Both the position numbers and the translations under genes were made by a program. From Plicaturopsis crispa FD-325 SS-3 (lineage: Eukaryota > Basidiomycota > Agaricomycetes > Amylocorticiales > Amylocorticiaceae), in assembly GCA_000827205.1 (NCBI GenBank), contig KN832573.1:32726-71151 (forward strand): a DNA stretch of 38,426 bases, read 5' to 3'. Positions 23,058-33,366 of the stretch are shown here, one piece after another. Numbering within the stretch: the first letter of the stretch is position 1; the number at the start of each line of letters is the position of its first letter. Below the pieces are notes generated by a model that worked only from the letters and a program-made list of their open reading frames with translations, made no database searches and was not told the DNA's origin.

Positions 23058-23090
23058 AACTATAAGAGGGCGTAAACTATAAGAGGGCAG
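23058..23090 (+). promoter_or_regulatory. tandemly duplicated TATA-box segment
   Basis: The unit AAACTATAAGAGGGC occurs twice in a row with a 17-bp period (23058-23072 and 23075-23089). Each copy contains CTATAAGAG, a good TATA element. They lie about 60-90 bp before the aldehyde dehydrogenase ATG at 23149, the expected distance for a core promoter. C-rich tracts just upstream (ACCCCCCCTCG, TTTCCCCCA) might act as stress elements; that is inference. Confidence 0.6.
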
Positions 23091-23148
23091 GGGGCATTTC
23101 CAGGGACCCATCCATCTCTACTCCTACCATCACCCACGAACGAACGCA

Positions 23149-25235
23149 ATGCCGACTACTTTTGAATACACTTGGGATACCCCTGCGTACAAGGGCAAGA
23201 CCTCGTTCCCCACCGGCCTCTACATCGACGGCAAGTGGGTCGATGGCGGCGACAAATCCACTCTCGAGTACGTCCCCCTCATCCCCCCCCCTTCCCCTTC
23301 CCTCCCACATCCCACCCATTTCTAACGCTCTCCCACCCACAGCGTAATCAACCCCAGTACGCCCCCTTCCCCTCCCATGACGTCACCCCCCTCCCCCCAT
23401 ACTAACACAGCCGCCCTTCCCTCCCACAGCGAACGGCAAGATCCTGACGACGATCTCCGAGGCGACGCCCGCAGACGTCGACGTCGCTGTGAAAGTCGCG
23501 CAAAAGGCGTTCGACACGACGTGGGGGCTGAACGCGAGCGGCGCGACGCGTGCGAAGTTGCTGAACCGGCTTGGGAACCTTATGGAGGAGCATATTGACG
23601 AGCTGGCTGCGCTTGAGGCGCTTGATAATGGTGCGCTTTACCTCCCTCCCTCCACCCCTACCTGTCCCTCTCGTATAGATGAATTGACGGGAATGAACTG
23701 ACGGGAATGAATGACGGTGTGTAGGCAAGACGTTCAGCTGGGCGAAGAACGCGGACCTGGCGGGGTCGATTGGGTGCATCCGGTACTACGCGGGGTGGGC
23801 GGACAAGATCACGGGCCAGGTGATCGAGACGGACGAGAACAAGCTCTCGTACACACGGCACGAGCCCATGGGCGTCGTCGGCCAGATCATCCCCTGGAAC
23901 TTCCCTCGTGCGTCTCCCCTCCCCCCTCCCTTCACACACACCTACTAATCTGACCGCGTGTGTGTGTGTGTGTGTGTGTGCAGTGATGATGATGTCATGG
24001 AAGATCGGGCCCGCGCTCGCGACGGGGAACACCATCGTGCTCAAGCCGTCCGAGTTCACGCCCCTCACGGCGCTGCGCATGGCCTCGCTCATCCACGAAG
24101 CCGGTTTCCCCCCGGGCGTCGTGAACATCCTCGTCGGGCTCGGGTCGACCGTCGGCGCCGCGATGGCCGAGCACATGGACATCGAGAAGCTCGCGTTCAC
24201 GGGCAGCACGCTCGTCGGGCGGAAGATCATGGAGGCCGCGGCGAAGACGAATTTGAAGAATGTTACGCTTGAGCTGGGCGGGAAGAGTCCTAATATCATC
24301 TTTGGTTCGTTCCTGCCCTGCCTTCTCCCTATTCTTCGGCGCTTACTTACGGCTACGCCCAGACGACGCGGACCTGGACCAAGCCGTCAACTGGGCGTCT
24401 CACGGAATCTTGTACGTCGTTTCATATCATTCATGTACATCAGGGCGCGCGCGGCTAACGAGGAGGCGCGTAAACAGCTGGAACCACGGCCAGGCGTGCT
24501 GCGCCGGGTCCCGGATATTCGTGCAGGCGTCAATCTACGACGAGTTCCTCAAGCGCTTCACCGAGAAGACGCGCTCGCTCAAGGTCGGCGACCCGTTCGA
24601 CGAGGACAGCTACCAGGGCCCGCAGGTCTCCAAGCTTCAATACGACGTGCGTCCCCCCCTTCCTTCCCCCCTGCCCTAGTCACCATTAAACAAACTACAA
24701 ACTAACGCGTCGACTGCAGCGCATCATGGGCTACATCGACTCCGGCCGCCAAGAAGGCGCGACCGTGCACTTCGGCGGCGAGCGGCACGGCGAGGAGGGG
24801 TACTTCATCAAGCCCACCATCTTCACCGACACCAAACCCGACATGCGCATCGTCAAAGAGGAGATCTTCGGGCCCGTCGGGGTCGTGATCAAGTTCGACG
24901 ACGAGGACGACGTGATACGCCAGGCGAACGATACGGTGTACGGCCTTGCGGCGGCGGTGTTCACGCAGGATATTAATCGCGCGATTGGTACGGCGCATAA
25001 GCTCAAGGCGGGGACTGCTTGGGTACGTCTTTCCTCCCCCTTTCCACATATTCAAGGTACTGGTGCAGAGCTGATGGGGGGTGAGCAGATCAACTGTGTG
25101 AACCAGCTGCACCCGAACGTGCCGTTCGGCGGGTTCAAGCAGTCCGGCATCGGGCGCGAGCTCGGCGAGTACGCGCTGCACAACTACACGAGCGTCAAGT
25201 CCGTGCACGTCAACCTCGGGCACAAGATGAAGTAG
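23149..25235 (+). CDS. aldehyde dehydrogenase (NAD(P)+), 501 aa
   Basis: This enzyme oxidises aldehydes to carboxylic acids with NAD(P)+. Its length, and motifs across the whole sequence, fit the class 1/2 family closely. Nine exons join in phase: 23149-23267, 23343-23356, 23430-23630, 23725-23907, 23984-24304, 24363-24411, 24478-24646, 24720-25022 and 25089-25235. Visible motifs include [10 protein letters not shown], the cofactor-site [34 protein letters not shown] (Glu about 269) and GQACCAGSR (catalytic Cys about 303), then [13 protein letters not shown] and [19 protein letters not shown]. The second exon is only 14 nt (VINP). No targeting peptide is evident, so it is probably cytosolic. 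Codon use is strongly GC-biased, suggesting high expression. Substrate cannot be told from sequence; acetaldehyde is common for this class. Confidence 0.94.
23957..23980 (+). repeat. (TG)n microsatellite in intron 4 of the aldehyde dehydrogenase
   Basis: About 11-12 TG dinucleotides run directly up to the CAG acceptor of intron 4 and take the place of a normal polypyrimidine tract. Copy number here may vary between strains and could influence splicing. Confidence 0.85.
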
Positions 25236-25286
25236 CGGCTTCAAGCTTGAAGATGAAGTAGATGCGAGTTGGATGGGGTGTGTTAG

Positions 25287-25352
25287 TGCTGAGCACCGCG
25301 CAGATGGGTGTGCTAAGCATCGCGAAGATGGGTGTGCTAAGCACCGCGAAGA
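25287..25352. repeat. 24-bp tandem repeat, about 2.8 copies
   Basis: The unit TGCTAAGCACCGCGAAGATG plus GGTG repeats at 25287, 25311 and 25335 with a few substitutions; the last copy is partial. It starts about 50 bp after the aldehyde dehydrogenase stop codon and so probably lies in its 3' UTR. Confidence 0.8.
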
Positions 25353-25702
25353 AAATTTGACCTGTGTATTATAATGCTTTGCATGCCATGTACTTATCAT
25401 CGACCAGACCACCCTTATGTACTTTATGTTTTTTGGGCACCACACCATCCGTTTCCATGCGTCTCTTCATCCTTATCGCGTTCCATCTGACGATAGCATA
25501 GAGTATGCGAGACGTGCACATAAATGGTCTTGTTCAAGATGGTTGGTATGTATAGCACACGATTATGCGGAAATTGGAATCGACTAAGGCAGAGGGGGTG
25601 GGTATAAGGGTGACCGGCGACTACGACCATCAACATAAGTACATGGGGGAGAGAAATTACAACCGGTGCGGTCAACCATGGGTTCGAGGAGGCGAAGGAT
25701 GA

Positions 25703-25770
25703 GATGAAGTTACGAATGCCGAAAGATGAAATTTACGGATGCCGAAAGATGAATTTACGAATACGCGAAT
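25703..25770. repeat. 22-23-bp tandem repeat, about 3 copies
   Basis: Variants of GATGAAGTTACGAATGCCGAAA begin at 25703, 25725 and 25748; the third is partial and drifts into GAATACG repeats. It lies between the convergent aldehyde dehydrogenase and ATG4 genes, probably in or near the ATG4 3' UTR. Confidence 0.75.
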
Positions 25771-25986
25771 ACGAAAAATCCCGAGTCCGACCAGGGAGTG
25801 GATGGAAGGGGGGGTACATAGTGCATCAGAATCCTGTAAGTAGAACTTGGTGGGGTGGATGAGAACAGAGCACATAACGAGCGGAACACCATATGCAGGG
25901 GCCGAACGAGAACAAGCGGGGAACGAACGAACGAAGGCGAGGCTGGGGCAGCTAACCTATCAGTAGCAACACGATCGGAGACGACC

Positions 25987-28900
25987 TCAAGAGGCCTCGC
26001 CGTCGTCTACGGTCAGCACGCCCCGCACGCCCCCGCTCTGCGTCCGCCCGCCATCCCGCGCCCGCGCAGTGTGCATCCGGTTCCCCGTACTCGGCGGCGC
26101 CTCCGGGCTCGCGCTGCGCCGCTCCGGCTCGCGCGCAGGCGTCCCGGGGGTGACGGGGAACGGGAAGTGCGGCTCGTCCTGCGACGGGAAGCGCACCGGC
26201 ACCGCGCCCTTCTTCGTCTTCTTGCCGCTCTTCTTCCCCGTCGAGCCGTTCGAGGGCGGCGGCGGGAGGGTGGACTTGCGCTCGGCGATGGGCGTCGGCA
26301 CGGACGGGTCGACCCAGTCGTCGTCGTCCCCGAATTCGTCGATCTGCTCGTCCTCTTTCTGCGGCTCCCCGACGTCGAACGTCGACCGGGAATGCGGCCC
26401 GGGGGTTATCGGTCCCATGGGGTCTTCCTCTGTGTCGACTTCCGAGCCCTTGCCCTTCACGCTGGTGTCGGGGGAAGTACTTGGGGAGCGCGTGTCGAAA
26501 AAGTCCCCGTGCTCGCCGTCCCCTTCGTCCTCGTCGTCTTCGGGCATATCCATATCATCCGACATCGACTCCAATCCAATGTCGTCGGACGAATCAGACG
26601 GCCAGTGCGGTGGCTCATCCTGGATAGAGAAAATCGGCTTGTATGCCTTTGAGAGCTGGACATATAACATGTTAATAGATTGTAAGCAAGGGTAGGACAT
26701 CGAGCGACCTACATCCGCTACGCGCTTCCTGAGGTCTAGCCAGTCTGCCTCATCCTTGCATAAGAACCCGAGGAGCATGCTCGGGTCAAGCCCGCTCAGA
26801 GGCATCTTCCGGACTCGATCGCAATGGAAGGTCTTCAATTCCGCCGCCGAGTATGCGTTGACGTAGTGCTCTTGCAGCGGATCCAAGTCAGCGTGCGCAA
26901 CTGCCCCAAACTCCCGCGTGTCCATCATCTCTGACGAGACGCCAGGGGAAACGGATGCCCAGCGCCCATGCGTAGAGGAATGCAGCTGCGACGAGGATAA
27001 TGAGCTCGACGTCGTAGAGGAGGACGACGTAGAGAACTGTTGTTGAAGGGGTGACGGGGAGATGGGTGTGTGATACGAAAACGTTGAGGACCCTGTACGC
27101 GTGGAGCTGGGCGACGTCGGCGAGCGGTGATGATTAGTCGGCGGCGGGGATCGTTGACTTGCACGACGATCGTTCTCAGGCGTCGTTTCTCGCTCGAATT
27201 GACGATTATGGGGTGGTGTTGGGGGCGGTCGCAGCGGAACGGCAGGTCGTGCATGGTGAGGATCGAGATAGAATAGATTGTCCGCTTGGGAGCCGACAAA
27301 GTAATACGAGGACGACGGTCGTCCACCAGCGATACCGACGGATTGTGGGAATGTAAACAGTGTCTAACGTGAGAAGGGCGTAAGCGAATCATATCATTGA
27401 AGAGAAACACTCGAGGGAAAGTCATACCTTGATGGGCTCATAATAAAATGGATTAACACCATTGATACCAAGCCTGATGCCCACGAGCACGAGGACAGCA
27501 CGCCCTCCCCAGCGAGCTGGACGTCCTCTAGGCGATCCAGGGATGCCTGAATCATCCGGCTGGGAGGCAGCATAAATATCGTTCTGGTAAACAACAGAGT
27601 CGGAGGCCACAGACACCCCCAAATTCGCTTCGGGAAAGGCATGTACCAAAGTTCTGATTTAAGCCTTCCGTTAGAGTTGTTTAGAATGAATGACAGATCG
27701 ATCGATACATACTTAATGGCTCCAGCAGCCGTGCTAGGGCCAAACCATTGCCCAACGTCTTTACCTAGCTCTTTCCCAGCAAGAGCCATGCGATGGACAC
27801 CAAAGGGTGCTTGCGGGGAAGGAGTATCCAGGAACCAGGTGATTATCTGCACGTACGTCGCGTAATCGGCTGTATGCACAGGATGTGGTGGACGGCGCCA
27901 GTCTACATTGCATTATTAGTGACATCGTGGAGAGAGAAAGGTAACCAGGCGTACCACGTCCAAGGTGCATATGTACGAGCGCATTGGCCAGGAGACTCTG
28001 CCCTGTCCTGAGCATGCATCCCCAGCCAGCATCACTCGTCCAGCCCTTCTCCCCGCCTATAGGCCAATTCCACCGTTTCTGCTGCGGGCTACCTCCCTGG
28101 GATTGCGGTTCCGTTCCAGGGTCTGAATCGAGGGCAGATAATGCGGAATCACGGATAGGTTGGAACTGCGACCGGTACGTGAGCCATATTAGCGATGTAA
28201 AATCAGCGTAGAAGACAGGCGGCCAATTTGCGCCCGGATGTCTTGGATCTCCTCTAGACGATGGCGGCTGTGACTGTGATAGTTCATTCTGGGAGGAGGA
28301 GGATGATGACGAGCGAAAGGAGGAAGGCGAGCGGCGGACAAGGGAATCGACGGACGAGCGTCGACCGCTCGGTGTGGGCGTTATTGACGAGGCGGAGGAC
28401 GAAACAGGAGGTGGGGGCGCCTCGTAGCCAGGATGTTGCAGACCAAGTAGCCAGATCGGGTCCGTACACTTATCGGGTGTGGAATCGCTGTCGAGCAGAT
28501 ACCGTACAGCCTTGTCGAGATGCCCCTTGCCGTGTCGTACAGCGGTGAACATGGCGCTGCTCTTGCCCTTTGGGGAGATCGACGCATTTGCCTGCTGTTG
28601 CTGCGACATGAGCGACGGCAGAGATAAGTCCGTAGAGGACGTGCTGAACGTATGCGAGAACCAGCCGGATAAGCGTGTCGGTAGGTCGGATATCCTGGCG
28701 GAAGATCCGTTGGTGCTGTAGAGCGCAGGATGAATGTCAGAGACAGAGCTGAGCGGGCGTTCCGAGCGCGTGCGCGTGCGACTCGAGGGTGGTTCAATGA
28801 TCACGGGCGGTTCATCGACCTCCTCAGTATCTTGCCGGTGTGCCTCCTCTCGCTCCTTGACTCCACTTAGTTTGCTCGATTTCCCGCGCTGCTTGGTGGG

Positions 28901-29113
28901 TTGCTCTGGCAGCGGTGGAGGTGTGCTGGACGACGAGGCCGATGAGGAGCTTGCAATGCTGGCGCTACTGCCACCCCCACCCGTGGGATCGGTCATGGAT
29001 TTCGAGCGGTCCCGGTTCTGCTTCTGCAAGAACTTGGGCAGTTTGGATCCATGCTGGCTTGGCGAGGACGGTGATGCGGCCATCCGTGAGCTTCCAGAGT
29101 GTTTGCTGGACAT
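25987..29113 (-). CDS. ATG4: Atg4 autophagy cysteine protease, about 964 aa
   Basis: Atg4 processes Atg8 at its C-terminal Gly and later releases it from phosphatidylethanolamine during autophagy. Five exons (29113-27955, 27902-27713, 27653-27428, 27363-26713, 26655-25987) join in phase with 52-65-nt introns. Catalytic parts of the C54 peptidase family are clear: [20 protein letters not shown] (Cys about 366), [34 protein letters not shown] (Asp about 559, His about 561) and [15 protein letters not shown]. The protein is much longer than yeast Atg4 (about 500 aa). It has a Ser/Pro-rich N-terminal region of about 200 residues, a Ser/Gln-rich insert of about 100 residues inside the catalytic domain after LDPHH, and a Ser/Pro and acidic tail ([19 protein letters not shown]). 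Such extensions are likely disordered and may be phosphorylated. The ATG at 29113 is the first good start; a transposon sits 450 bp upstream. Confidence 0.93.
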
Positions 29114-29558
29114 CGTGTTGCGAGAGTGGGTCGGAGTAGTCCTTGAGGCGTGTTGTCGTTGGGGCCGATGCCGAGGCGAGAGCGCAGTTCTCACCAAGCC
29201 TTCTGCTGCCTGGGGCAGATTAAGTGCGGGCCTATACTAGCGACTGATGTACAGGCAATAAAACGGTCACTTGAGCTACAGAACGCGAGTTCGGTCTGAC
29301 TGGGATCAAGACAAGACGATGAAGGATGGAAGGGCGTACATGAACCGAATAAAGTTGGACTTGGATGAGCCCTTATGTCCCAAATCTGTCCCGTATCCAC
29401 CACCTAGATGTTTTCTATCGCTTCGAATAGGATTACAGGGAAACGGGAGGGTCTGAGATAGGAAAAGCAGCGTTTCGGCGGTGGCAGAAGAGATGGAGCT
29501 GTCAAATGAAACGATTTGGCGCAACCGACACGATATCCGAAGTGCGACTCGGACCAAC

Positions 29559-29566
29559 GTTGCAAA
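29559..29566. repeat. left 8-bp target-site duplication of the hAT element
   Basis: GTTGCAAA directly precedes the left inverted repeat, and an identical 8-mer follows the right one at 30556-30563. Eight-base duplications are the hallmark of hAT transposons. Confidence 0.9.
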
Positions 29567-30555
29567 CAGTGTTGTGCGGTCGGCGACCAAAACGACTAGT
29601 CGGAGGCCGGATTTTTTGACCAGCCGCCGACTGGTCGGCGACTGTGAAAACGACCTGACCAGGTGGCTGCGCGCGACACAGGAGAACTGCCTAATATGGA
29701 AGAATTTCGGACAGTCGCCACTCCGACCGATCCAGCGGCGAGCGCACATGCAGCGCGCGAGCTTCAGAGCTTCAGTGGCAATTCTGTTCGATATTCTTTG
29801 TGTCCTGGTGATAAGTAGTACTCGTAGAATCACACAATTGGTATCAAGTATACAGGCTTTCTATTCAGATCTAGTACTGTGTAAGTCCTGTATGATACAG
29901 AAGAGTGAGGCCGCTATTTTGAGTAGTTGAGTACCATGTACTGCTATAGCGGGAAGGCTCGTAGAGGCCGAGGGGTAGTATTGGCATCTTACCAGCCGCA
30001 CCTAACCACTCCCTAATGTTCTCAAAGCCTCGTTTCGCCTAGCAGAGCGGCGTCATCGACCATGAGTTGGTCAAAACATATTTCAACGTTATAAGGTGGC
30101 GCTTACCTAGGTGCTGCGTATGCTCTCGTAGCGATGCCGCCTCCTATTGAAACACTGCGCGTCGCGCATCGCAAAAGGTGCGATGCTAGCGTACACGACC
30201 GTCTTGAGACTTGCGCTCGGTGTACTATGGAGATGGCGCGCGGCGTAACCGGCATTGAGCCTCGGCGGACAAGTCGTTTTGTCAGTGCTATGCAGCGCGC
30301 ACGATGCGGGAAGCGCGCGACACCATCGTTGATGTGATTTCGTGGTGTTCTTTGACAGAGGTCCAGTGGCTGAGCGTTGAGGCTGGAGGGCGGTGGCACG
30401 ACGTACGGCGGTGGCGACGGTCATTCTGCAGGTGGCTGCAGTCAGGGGTGGTTGTTTCTTAAAGCAGTATGGTCGTGGTCGCATGGTCGACAACTAGTCG
30501 TTTTTTCCGACTAGCCGGCGACCAACACGACTCGTTGTCGACCGGCACAACACTG
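29567..30555. mobile_element. non-autonomous hAT-type DNA transposon, 989 bp
   Basis: The element begins CAGTGTTGTGC and ends with its exact complement GCACAACACTG, so the terminal inverted repeats are 11 bp and perfect. With one-base offsets they continue as a longer imperfect match for about 50-80 bp (GGTCGGCGACC against GGTCGACAACG, then a shared CTAGTCGG). Identical 8-bp duplications GTTGCAAA flank both ends. The CAGTG start, short repeats and 8-bp duplication place it in the hAT superfamily. Subterminal CGACTAGTCG/GACTGGTCGGCGAC motifs repeat in both orientations near each end, as in hAT transposase-binding regions. No transposase, BED finger or dimerisation domain could be read inside, so it must rely on an enzyme encoded elsewhere. 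It lies between ATG4 and the Rab gene without breaking either. Confidence 0.88.
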
Positions 30556-30563
30556 GTTGCAAA
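30556..30563. repeat. right 8-bp target-site duplication of the hAT element
   Basis: GTTGCAAA is identical to the left copy at 29559-29566. Confidence 0.9.
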
Positions 30564-30734
30564 GTACTCTGCTACCCTGCCCCACAGTCCACCGAAGCTG
30601 CCTCAAACGAGTCATCCGCTATGTAAAAAATTATCAGAATATGGAGAGACAAAGAACATGCATACTGGGTGGCCTGGAATATGGTACAAGTCCGATACTT
30701 AGCGATAAGAAGAAATACTAAATGAATGGCGCAG

Positions 30735-31914
30735 TCACGAAGAACAACAAGATCGTCCCCTCTCCTTCCAGTCCCTCAGGCTATCCCCGCCCAGCCGGAC
30801 GCGGTCCTCAGCGACACTAACGTCCTGCACATGTAGCGTTCGATTCTCCAAGGCATCCTCCCAATCCCATTTCCGCACAACGCGCCTAGCGATGTACTGG
30901 AAGACGTCCGCGACACCTTCGCCTGTCTTCGCGGAGGCGAAGAACAAAGCAGGCCTCTTCAACGGTTCTGCGGGTCGCGTATCCTCCACGGGCCTGGAAT
31001 GTGCACTGTTGTTGGTGAGTGCAGGGGAGACAGTGACAGAGAGGTTGGCGTTCCCATTGTAGAGGCTCGGTGTGATCGTGTCCGCGCTTGACCGCCTGCC
31101 GATGCTAGATGTGTATGAGCCCACCGGTGAGGATCTAGCAGACGCATACACGTCAAACAGCGACGAAGAGGCAGTGTGGAAGCTATATGTGCTTGTCATC
31201 GTCCCCCCGCGAAAACGAGATGAACTACGCGACCGCGATTTCGACAGCCGTCCGTTGATTGCCAACGATGTCGTACTCGAGTCGGGGTCGAAGTGCACGA
31301 CGCCGCCATTTGGCGGAAGCGGCGGAGAAGCGGGGCGCGGCGGACTAGGAGTACAGCTGGGTGGGAGAAGTCCGTCGACAAATGCGCGCGTTTCCTCATC
31401 GCTGATCCTGTCCTTCCCGGGAATGTCGATCTTGTTTCCGACGACGACGCAACAGAACGTCTCTGCTTCCTCGTCCGACACCGGTGCACGCTCCCTGAAC
31501 TCGTCCCACCATTTCGTTAACGCGTGCAGCGTCTGCGGGCGATTGACATCGTACATGAGCAGTGCAGCATCAGCGCCGCGGAAGAACGCCGAAGACAGGC
31601 TTGAAAAGCGTTCCTGTCCGGCTGTATCCTACCTTGGGAGTGAGCACCTATGACTCGAAACTGATACACTGTTATGCGCACCCATATTTGGAGAGTAACA
31701 GACTGCGCGGGGTCCGTCGGATGGGGTAGGGTTTTGCTGATGAAGTCAGCGCCTATGGTCGCCCGATAGCCTGTCGAGAACCTGCCAGAAATATACTGTG
31801 TCACTGTCAGTTCCTGCTGCTTTCCCTGCATGCGATATAACCGCTCACCTGGCCTCTGAGACTGGTCTTGCCTACTCCTGAAGGGCCAATGACCACGAGC
31901 TTGACCGTCGGCAT
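30735..31914 (-). CDS. Rab-type (Rab7/Ypt7-like) small GTPase with large insertion, 357 aa
   Basis: Three exons (31914-31849, 31795-31682, 31628-30735) join in phase with two 53-nt introns. All GTPase boxes are present: GPSGVGKT (10-17), the TIGADF effector Thr, WDTAGQER (60-67), NKID (125-128) and ASAKTGEG (SAK 292-294). The effector region (YRATIGADFISK) and the stretch FRGADAALLMYDVNRPQTL most resemble Rab7, which acts in late endosome and vacuole fusion. The protein ends CCSS, a possible double-geranylgeranylation site. The oddity is length: about 163 residues separate NKID from SAK, where Rab7 has around 30. The insert is Ser/Pro-rich (PPSCTPSPPRPASPPLPPNG, then many Ser and Arg) and probably disordered. 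It has no stops or intron-like ends, so it is part of the protein. It may be a Rab7 paralogue instead of Ypt7 itself. Confidence 0.85.
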
Positions 31915-32228
31915 AAAATGATCTCAAGTTGTCATCGACTGAAACTTGACGCTAACGAAAGAGAGGAAGCAGATAAGTCTGTCCACGGCTCGTCTCGTCC
32001 TACCGTATGCTGTACTGTAAAGACAGAGACTCAAAAATGAGTGCAGGTTTGAAAATATTTATGTGCAACTGAGTGAGGAGAGCGAGCAGTTGGCGGCGTC
32101 TGCGGCCGCGACGACGACCCGACCATAACTCGTGAGAACATGTTACCCTTTGCGGCGCATGCACCTTGACTTAATTTCTTGAATCGCCGCCATTTATCGA
32201 CGCCGTAAAGCTGCTTAAAACGTTCACG
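31915..32228. promoter_or_regulatory. shared divergent promoter of the Rab GTPase and LSm6 genes
   Basis: Only 314 bp separate the two start codons, which point away from each other. No other gene fits in between, so this stretch must hold both 5' UTRs and promoters. No clear TATA box was picked out for either side. Confidence 0.6.
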
Positions 32229-32640
32229 ATGGACGAATCGACGCCCCCACCGCCCGCAGAGGAGCACACCCCACCACCACCACCGCCTCCTGCGGCGACA
32301 GGATCGCCTACCGACTTCCTGAAGGGTGTTGTCGGGAAGCGCGTTATCGTTCGTCTAACATCCGGCGTAGACTATCGAGGTGAGCCTTACGTTCTGTAGT
32401 GCAATTATACCGACATTAAGCCCATGATGCTGCGTAGGGGTGCTCTCCTGTCTAGACGGATATATGAACATCGCGCTCGAGCAGACTGAGGAGCATGTAA
32501 ACGGTGCAGTGACAAATCGGTACGGGGACGCGTTTATTCGCGGTAATAACGGTACGCGCTTTCGATTTATCTGTAGGGCGACCGCGTATACTGACATATC
32601 CTGTGTAGTTCTGTACATCTCGGCGGCAGAAGCATTATGA
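32229..32640 (+). CDS. LSM6: U6 snRNA-associated Sm-like protein LSm6, 98 aa
   Basis: LSm6 is one subunit of the LSm1-7 ring (mRNA decapping, cytoplasm) and the LSm2-8 ring (U6 snRNA, nucleus). Three exons (32229-32379, 32438-32551, 32609-32640) join in phase; the introns are 58 and 57 nt. The Sm1 motif (DFLKGVVGKRVIVRLTSGVD, then YRGVLSCLDGYMNIAL) and the Sm2 motif (AFIRGNNVLYIS) match the family closely. Ahead of the Sm fold is an unusual Pro/Glu-rich leader of about 25 residues (PPPPAEEHTPPPPPPP) not found in yeast LSm6; such leaders occur in other basidiomycetes only as far as I can guess. The start is the first ATG. Confidence 0.93.
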
Positions 32641-32690
32641 CCTGTCGGCTGATAAAAATTGCCATCGTGTACTATATGATTTAATCGCAG

Positions 32691-33366
32691 TCTTGGGACC
32701 ACGTTCTCAGCACAACCAACAATCTCGCGCAATCTCAGGGAGCCTTAGCATCTGAGCTTGTTTCGCCGTATCACGGCGTAGTTGCTGCCTTTGAGCTATA
32801 CAGCTTTATTCTCATACGCAATGGATGTGTATGCAACGTCGCTGTGCCCCAGATCTGCGCAGCGAAGCGTCTATAGAGACATCCTTGAAATACGGTGCGT
32901 CCAGTATGGTTTTACAGCTGGGTCTTCAAACTGATGGGCTTACTGCAGGCACACTAGCGTGCAGTCAACTCAGCGGCTGCCAGGACTGGTCCTGGAACTG
33001 CCCCAGCTTATGCGGTTACCATACACAAAATCCCTCCAAGGGAATTCTTGAACTCACTGCCTGTTCTCTCCGCTAACAATAGCCGCATACCATCGTATTG
33101 GACCCACAGGACCACAGACACCAGACCTCGTTTACCTATTCGACCGCTGCTCTTGAGCGGGCGCTCAGGTGCGTACTTGCACCACACACGCTAAGTTTGT
33201 CACGACCTGACGCGGAAACTATAGGCAGGCTAACCTGACGCGTGCAAGGTTCAGCAGCGCGTCCGCTTCAGTCTCGGAGGTTTATTTGACCTTCGATGTA
33301 CCACGGTGGGAAGGGAAGCTTGCCATAGAGGGGGCATTCATGCTCCAAGACCGCAACGTGTCCTAA
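32691..33366 (+). CDS. probable multi-exon hypothetical gene, structure incomplete
   Basis: Several segments look coding but I could not complete the model. The end is best supported: exons 33083-33168 and 33225-33366, joined in phase across gtgcgt...atag, give HTIVLDPQDHRHQTSF and, later, SEVYLTFDVPRWEGKLAIEG before TAA. An exon before them (about 32957-33014) can join in phase. Further up, right after an acceptor at 32690, the frame reads WDH, then STTNNLAQSQGALASELVSP. That pattern of Trp plus amphipathic helix is loosely like the start of FCH/F-BAR membrane-binding domains, but this is weak. The first exon and start codon are not found, and linking 32691-32780 to the rest needs a non-standard donor. 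Function unknown; the gene may be damaged. Confidence 0.4.

Noticed and set aside
26069-26695. Plus-strand frame of 208 codons
   Set aside because: Antisense to the acidic tail of ATG4, which has strong coding and splice evidence.
30103-30493. Minus-strand frames inside the hAT element, considered as transposase remnants
   Set aside because: No BED finger, DDE residues or hAT dimerisation motif can be read; the frames look random.
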